This document shows, one piece after another, positions 60,653 to 64,000 of a DNA stretch of 64,000 nucleotides (its first letter is position 1; each line of letters starts with the position of its first letter). The notes below the pieces were generated by a model. The model was not told the DNA's origin, searched no databases, and was given only the letters and a program-made list of their open reading frames with translations. The position numbers and the translations under genes are program-made. This stretch comes from Mycolicibacterium sp. CBMA 234 (GTDB lineage: Bacteria; Actinomycetota; Actinomycetes; Mycobacteriales; Mycobacteriaceae). The DNA is taken from assembly GCF_009729415.1 (NCBI RefSeq), contig NZ_MPKW01000036.1:62001-126000 (forward strand), given 5' to 3'.

Positions 60653-61564
60653 TCAGCCAGCCTGCGTGACGGGCTCGGACGGCTGCGCTGCTCGAGCCCA
60701 GGCCAGTGGATTCAGGCTTCGGTACGGATCGCCGGCCCGGATTTCTTGCAGTGCGGCCAGGATCTGTTCCAGCGCTTGCTGAGTCGTCGACTTGACCGTT
60801 TCCACCCATCCGCTGTGGTCGGTCCGGCTGGGTGCGGTCGTGCTGATCGGCTCGCCGAACTCCAGGTACATGCGTTGTGGGCGTGGGATCAGGGTCGGCC
60901 CGATACCGCGCACCAACGGCATGGCCATGTCAGGAGGTCCACCGAGCCGCTCGCCGATGGACTGACTCAGGCGGCCCAGTGTGCTGTCGCGTCCGAAGAG
61001 GGGTTCATACACGTCGTCACTGCCGACCAGGCCGACGGGCACGATCGGGTAGCCGCTCTCGATGGCCACGCGGGCGAATCCGCTGCGGCCGTCCCATTTC
61101 AGCTGATACTCATCGCCCTTGAACTTGGGCATCTCCCGTCCGCCGCCGGGGAAGACCAGCACGGTCTCGTTGTGCCGCATCAACTCTCGTGCGGTATCCG
61201 GGTGGCCGACCACGCCGCCGTAGGCGGCAACCAGATCGCCGCCCAGGCCGGACATCTGACCCAGTGCTCGCTCGGCCAGTGTGCGAACGCGCACACCCAG
61301 TTCGCGCCGGGTGTAGTACGGCACCAGGACCACTTCGGCGAAGCCGAAAGCAGTGTGGTTGCCCACCAACAGGAATCGGCCGTCACGGGGCAGCCGGTCC
61401 AGGCCGGTCACCCACGGCCGGTATAGGTCGATCAACGGGTTGAGCGCATCGCCGGTGGCGCCCAACATATTTCGCAGCGTGCGCACGCGCGGCGATTGGT
61501 TCATGATCGCGGCGATTTCGTCGTCGGTGACTGTCGGCCGGCCTTGTGGCGGTCCGAATCCCAT
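60653..61564 (-). CDS. PlsC-like acyltransferase
   Basis: 303 residues with the lysophosphatidic-acid acyltransferase layout. The HxxxxD-type motif appears as NHTAFGFAEVV, with Glu in place of Asp, a variation seen in diverged members. VFPGGGREMPKFKGDEYQL is the second motif (EGTR region) and VPVGLVGSDDVYEPL the fourth. A helical N-terminus without a clear membrane anchor suggests peripheral attachment. It may act in phospholipid or mycolate-lipid acylation. Confidence 0.8.
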   Translation of the reverse strand: MGFGPPQGRPTVTDDEIAAIMNQSPRVRTLRNMLGATGDALNPLIDLYRPWVTGLDRLPRDGRFLLVGNHTAFGFAEVVLVPYYTRRELGVRVRTLAERALGQMSGLGGDLVAAYGGVVGHPDTARELMRHNETVLVFPGGGREMPKFKGDEYQLKWDGRSGFARVAIESGYPIVPVGLVGSDDVYEPLFGRDSTLGRLSQSIGERLGGPPDMAMPLVRGIGPTLIPRPQRMYLEFGEPISTTAPSRTDHSGWVETVKSTTQQALEQILAALQEIRAGDPYRSLNPLAWARAAQPSEPVTQAG

Positions 61565-61620
61565 CGGTGCTCCCGTCAGTGTTGGGGTGTTGGCACCAAC
61601 GTACCGACAAAGTTGCTAGC

Positions 61621-63009
61621 TCAGCTAATAATATTCTGTGAGTTTCGCGCCGCACTACGAGCCTTCCATAGCACCGCCAGTCCCGCCGGCAGGAGTAGTG
61701 CCGCAATCGTCAGCAGTATGCGTCCGATGCCTATTGCTGTCGTGACATGTTGGTGTTGCAGAACTTCCAGCACGGTGCCGGATACCGCGACGCCCACGCC
61801 GGCGATCGTGACCAGGGTGGTGAGGGTGACGCCGGCCGCCTCGCCGGCGCGTTCCGGCGCGACCACCGTCTGCGTGGCGACCGTGGTGAATGCGTAGACC
61901 AACCCCATGGTGAAGCCGCACAGCGTCAACGCCACCAGATAAGGCACCCAACTGTGCGAAACTGATAGCGCGGCAAGCGATAACGCCGCAACAGTGCAGC
62001 CGGAACCCATCACCGCAACCGGGGGAAAGTGGGCGGCGAGGCGGCCCGACAACACGCCGCCCAGCGCTGCGCCGGCTGAGGGTCCGAGGAACGCGATGCC
62101 GGCGGCCAGGGGAGTCAGCCCCCGGACCTGTTGCAGATTCATCGTCGATAGGAACACCGTCACTGTGTATGCGACGTTCGCGATGGTGCCCGCGATCACC
62201 AGGATGGCGAACGTCGGATTCTTCAGCAGCGACAGGTTCACCAACGGTGAGCGCACGCGCTGTTCGACGATGGCGAACCCGGCAAGCGCTAGCACCGAAA
62301 GTGCGAAGGCGATGACGGTCGACAGAGAGAGCCAGCCCCACGTCGGAGCCCGGTCGAACGTGAACGTGAAGAGCCCGATGCCGGTGGTGATCAGCGCCAG
62401 ACCGCCGACATCGAGTTTGCGGTCAGCAGTGGCGTCCGCGCTCTCCGGAATAGTGCGCGCGCCGATAACGAAGGCGACCGCGGATAGTGGAACCAGCAGC
62501 CAGAAGATCGACCGCCAGCCGAGCGTCTCGGTCAGTAACCCGCCCACCAGCGGGCCGGCTGCATTGCCCAAGCCTGCTATGCCGTAGGCCAATCCGATTG
62601 CATGGCTGGATTTCTCAGGCGGGAACGCATTGGTCAGTGCGCTCACGGAGACAGGAAAGATGAATGCGGCGCCGATACCTTGCACCGCACGGAAGGCGAT
62701 GACCACAGCTGCCGTCGGCGCGATAGCGCAGCACACGGAGGCGACGCCGAACAAAGCGATGCCGCCGAGCAGGGCGCGACGGTGGCCGAAGATGTCACCG
62801 ATCCGGCCTGCGGGGACCATGCAGGCACCGAGAGTGAGCATGTAGATGCTGACGACCCACTGCAGATCTGTTGTGGTGGAACCCAAGTCCGCGGCCATGC
62901 GGGGCAGCGCCAAATTCATGGCGAAGTAGTCGAGCTGCACGCAGAACAGCGCAGTCGAGACCGCCGCGAGGATCCATCGCGAGCGCACGTGATCAATCGT
63001 CGAGATCAC
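61621..63009 (-). CDS. MFS drug transporter of the EmrB/QacA type
   Basis: 462 residues with about 14 membrane helices. Motif A-like region is GRIGDIFGHRRALLGG, motif C is LGNAAGPLVGGLLTETLGWR, and the N-terminal DYFAMNLALPRMAADLG is typical for proton-driven exporters. GTG at 63009 follows TATCGT plus 6 bases (leaderless). It lies 30 bp after the WhiB gene, so it can also be read from the Zur-controlled promoter. Confidence 0.9.
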   Translation of the reverse strand: MISTIDHVRSRWILAAVSTALFCVQLDYFAMNLALPRMAADLGSTTTDLQWVVSIYMLTLGACMVPAGRIGDIFGHRRALLGGIALFGVASVCCAIAPTAAVVIAFRAVQGIGAAFIFPVSVSALTNAFPPEKSSHAIGLAYGIAGLGNAAGPLVGGLLTETLGWRSIFWLLVPLSAVAFVIGARTIPESADATADRKLDVGGLALITTGIGLFTFTFDRAPTWGWLSLSTVIAFALSVLALAGFAIVEQRVRSPLVNLSLLKNPTFAILVIAGTIANVAYTVTVFLSTMNLQQVRGLTPLAAGIAFLGPSAGAALGGVLSGRLAAHFPPVAVMGSGCTVAALSLAALSVSHSWVPYLVALTLCGFTMGLVYAFTTVATQTVVAPERAGEAAGVTLTTLVTIAGVGVAVSGTVLEVLQHQHVTTAIGIGRILLTIAALLLPAGLAVLWKARSAARNSQNIIS

Positions 63010-63039
63010 GGATTGACGATACGACTCCGAAGGCTGGCA

Positions 63040-63456
63040 CTACCGCCGATTCGGTAACCCCGCTGTGTGGCTGACCGCCGGCGATGAGGCTCGTGTTCGC
63101 GCGGTGGACCGCTGCCGCAGGGCGGCGCGTTCCTTCGGTGTCGTCGCACCCCAAATGCCGTATGGCTCATCGGCTTCCATGGCGTGGCCGAGGCATTCAC
63201 GCTGCACCGGGCAGCCGCCGCAGATCTGTTTGGCGTTCTCTTCGTGCTCGATCCGGCGGGCACCGCGGTCCTCGTCGCCGGTGTAGAACACCTCGGCCGG
63301 CAGTCCTCGGCAACGGGCGTGCAGCTGCCAGTCCCAGGCCTCGGTAGTGGCCGCGCCCCGCGTGTGGCACCCGGGGCGCGGCCGGGGTCGGGTGGCGAGC
63401 CGTGCGCCGCCACCGAATGTCTCACCGGTGCAACGAGATACGTGTGCCGATTTCAT
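63040..63456 (-). CDS. WhiB-family iron-sulfur regulator, coupled to rpmE2
   Basis: 138 residues. A long N-terminal extension (about 45 residues) precedes the WhiB fold: HARCRGLPAEVFYTGDEDRG, then QICGGCPVQRECLGHAMEAD supplies the four Fe-S Cys, and YGIWGATTPKERAAL is the Gly-Trp turn, followed by a basic tail. The ATG at 63456 overlaps the L31 stop (ATGA), so it is translated with a zinc-responsive ribosomal gene. I cannot name its WhiB subclass. Confidence 0.85.
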   Translation of the reverse strand: MKSAHVSRCTGETFGGGARLATRPRPRPGCHTRGAATTEAWDWQLHARCRGLPAEVFYTGDEDRGARRIEHEENAKQICGGCPVQRECLGHAMEADEPYGIWGATTPKERAALRQRSTARTRASSPAVSHTAGLPNRR

Positions 63457-63704
63457 CGCCCGTACTTGCGATTGAACTTCTCCACCCGGCCGGCGGTATC
63501 CAAGATCTGCCGCTTGCCGGTCCAGACGGGGTGCGAGTGTGACGTGACGTCGACGACGATCAGCGGGTAGGTACGTACGCCGTCGGTGGTCTGCCACTCG
63601 ACGGTCTTCGAGCTGGTGGCGGTCGAGCGGGTCAGGAACATGTGCCCGGTGGTGGCGTCCTGGAAGACGACGGGGTGGTAGTCGGGGTGGATGCCGGCTT
63701 TCAT
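63453..63704 (-). CDS. rpmE2: 50S ribosomal protein L31 type B (zinc-free form)
   Basis: 83 residues starting MKAGIHPDYHPVVFQDATTG; it ends RVEKFNRKYGR. There is no Cys, so it is the C-minus paralogue that replaces zinc-binding L31 when zinc is scarce. The ATG at 63704 starts 20 bp from the nearer of two identical GAAAATGATTTCC repeats, which look like Zur boxes. The frame is open to 63920 but that part lies across the promoter. Confidence 0.93.
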   Translation of the reverse strand: MKAGIHPDYHPVVFQDATTGHMFLTRSTATSSKTVEWQTTDGVRTYPLIVVDVTSHSHPVWTGKRQILDTAGRVEKFNRKYGR

Positions 63705-63724
63705 GGTGACCTCGTCAATTTGTT

Positions 63725-63799
63725 GAAAATGATTTCCAATAAGGCGTGGTCGACGATACCCGACCCGCTGCGGCTTGTCGAAAATGATTTCCAATAAGG
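63725..63799 (-). promoter_or_regulatory. Two identical Zur-box-like repeats upstream of rpmE2
   Basis: GAAAATGATTTCCAATAAGG occurs at 63725-63744 and again, identical, at 63780-63799, 55 bp apart. On the coding strand it reads TTGGAAATCATTTTC, matching the Zur (FurB) box type of mycobacteria. Zur bound to zinc should repress rpmE2 and the coupled whiB; low zinc should induce them. Confidence 0.85.
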
Positions 63800-63854
63800 T
63801 CGCAGGTCGCTCCCAGCCGGCGTCGCTACTGTCGGGGGGACTCGGCCCCTGACG

Positions 63855-64000
63855 ATGAGGACACCGATGACGCGGCTCTGGTCTCTGGTCGTGGTGCTGC
63901 TGTGCGTGGCGGCGCTGCAATCCGGTTGTTCGGCCCGGCCCAGCCAGCCGCCGGCTGCGCCGGTCAAGCCGCCGATGCCACCGATGGGCTGGAACTCGTG
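63855..64000 (+). CDS. Secreted glycoside hydrolase (alpha-galactosidase type), N-terminus only
   Basis: The frame opens at ATG 63855 (or 63867) with a signal LWSLVVVLLCVAALQSGC that may be lipidated at Cys25, though Gln at -3 makes the lipobox weak. A Pro-rich linker follows and then PPMGWNS, the start of GH27-type alpha-galactosidases (canonical PPMGWNSW). The remainder is outside the window. It is divergent from rpmE2, so the Zur repeats lie in the shared promoter region. Confidence 0.6.
   Translation, partial: MRTPMTRLWSLVVVLLCVAALQSGCSARPSQPPAAPVKPPMPPMGWNS

Noticed and set aside
1..64000. CRISPR array, rRNA genes or a replication origin
   Set aside because: No regular spaced repeats, rRNA sequence or DnaA-box cluster seen.

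Overview
The window is a high-GC mycobacterial chromosome segment, most likely from a rapidly growing species (Mycolicibacterium). The evidence is tandem MspA-type porins, MprAB-PepD, a Glp/GlpR divisome pair, ESX-type (type VII) substrates, and many genes whose start codon lies 6-7 bases after a TANNNT -10 box, the leaderless arrangement common in mycobacteria. Gene order from about 0 to 8.7 kb and 20.8 to 43.9 kb resembles the M. tuberculosis Rv0956-Rv0996 stretch. M. tuberculosis names are recalled from memory, not from a search.

Layout. 0-8.7 kb: end of purN, purH, malate:quinone oxidoreductase with a divergent LysR gene, an HSL-type esterase, and a MoxR-like ATPase with its VWA partner. 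8.7-12.6 kb: an accessory patch with a dienelactone hydrolase, a divergent TetR gene and a striking nested palindromic operator, a frameshifted Lsr2 paralogue and a P450. 13-21.4 kb: a ThiF-nitroreductase fusion (MoeY type), a methyltransferase, a GGDEF-EAL protein, an IS remnant, a Tat-exported DUF1501 protein with its DUF1800 partner, and a DUF1707 protein. 21.5-29.9 kb: a six-gene acyl-CoA carboxylase operon (enoyl-CoA hydratase, two acyl-CoA dehydrogenases, biotin carboxylase, carboxyltransferase and an AtuA-like DUF1446 protein). 30-43.8 kb: rpmF, mprA-mprB-pepD-moaB2, two mspA porins, mscL, an Rv0990c/Rv0991c-like pair, an unlisted 31-residue cysteine-rich (metallothionein-like) gene, a folate gene, galU-glp-rimJ-glpR and tRNA-Ala(CGC).

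43.9-58.5 kb is an accessory island that begins at the tRNA-Ala gene with the decayed end of a tyrosine integrase and repeated IS-like termini. It carries small phage-like genes, then two adjacent type VII secretion modules. Each pairs an EspC-like protein bearing a YxxxD motif with a large WxG-bearing protein: one of unknown C-terminal function followed by a small membrane protein, the other a DUF1023 alpha/beta hydrolase followed by a lipoprotein. The hydrolase-lipoprotein unit was duplicated. In the second copy only about 40 codons of the hydrolase survive, while its lipoprotein is intact, the pattern expected of an effector and an orphan immunity gene. This is my best candidate for an undescribed system. 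The rest of the island holds two MarR paralogues on duplicated segments, secreted proteins and IS21- and IS3/IS481-like debris.

58.6-64 kb: an Hsp31-like glyoxalase, a small secreted protein, an enoyl-CoA hydratase, an acyltransferase, an MFS transporter, a WhiB gene coupled to a zinc-independent L31 gene behind two identical Zur-box-like repeats, and the start of a secreted glycoside hydrolase cut off by the window end.
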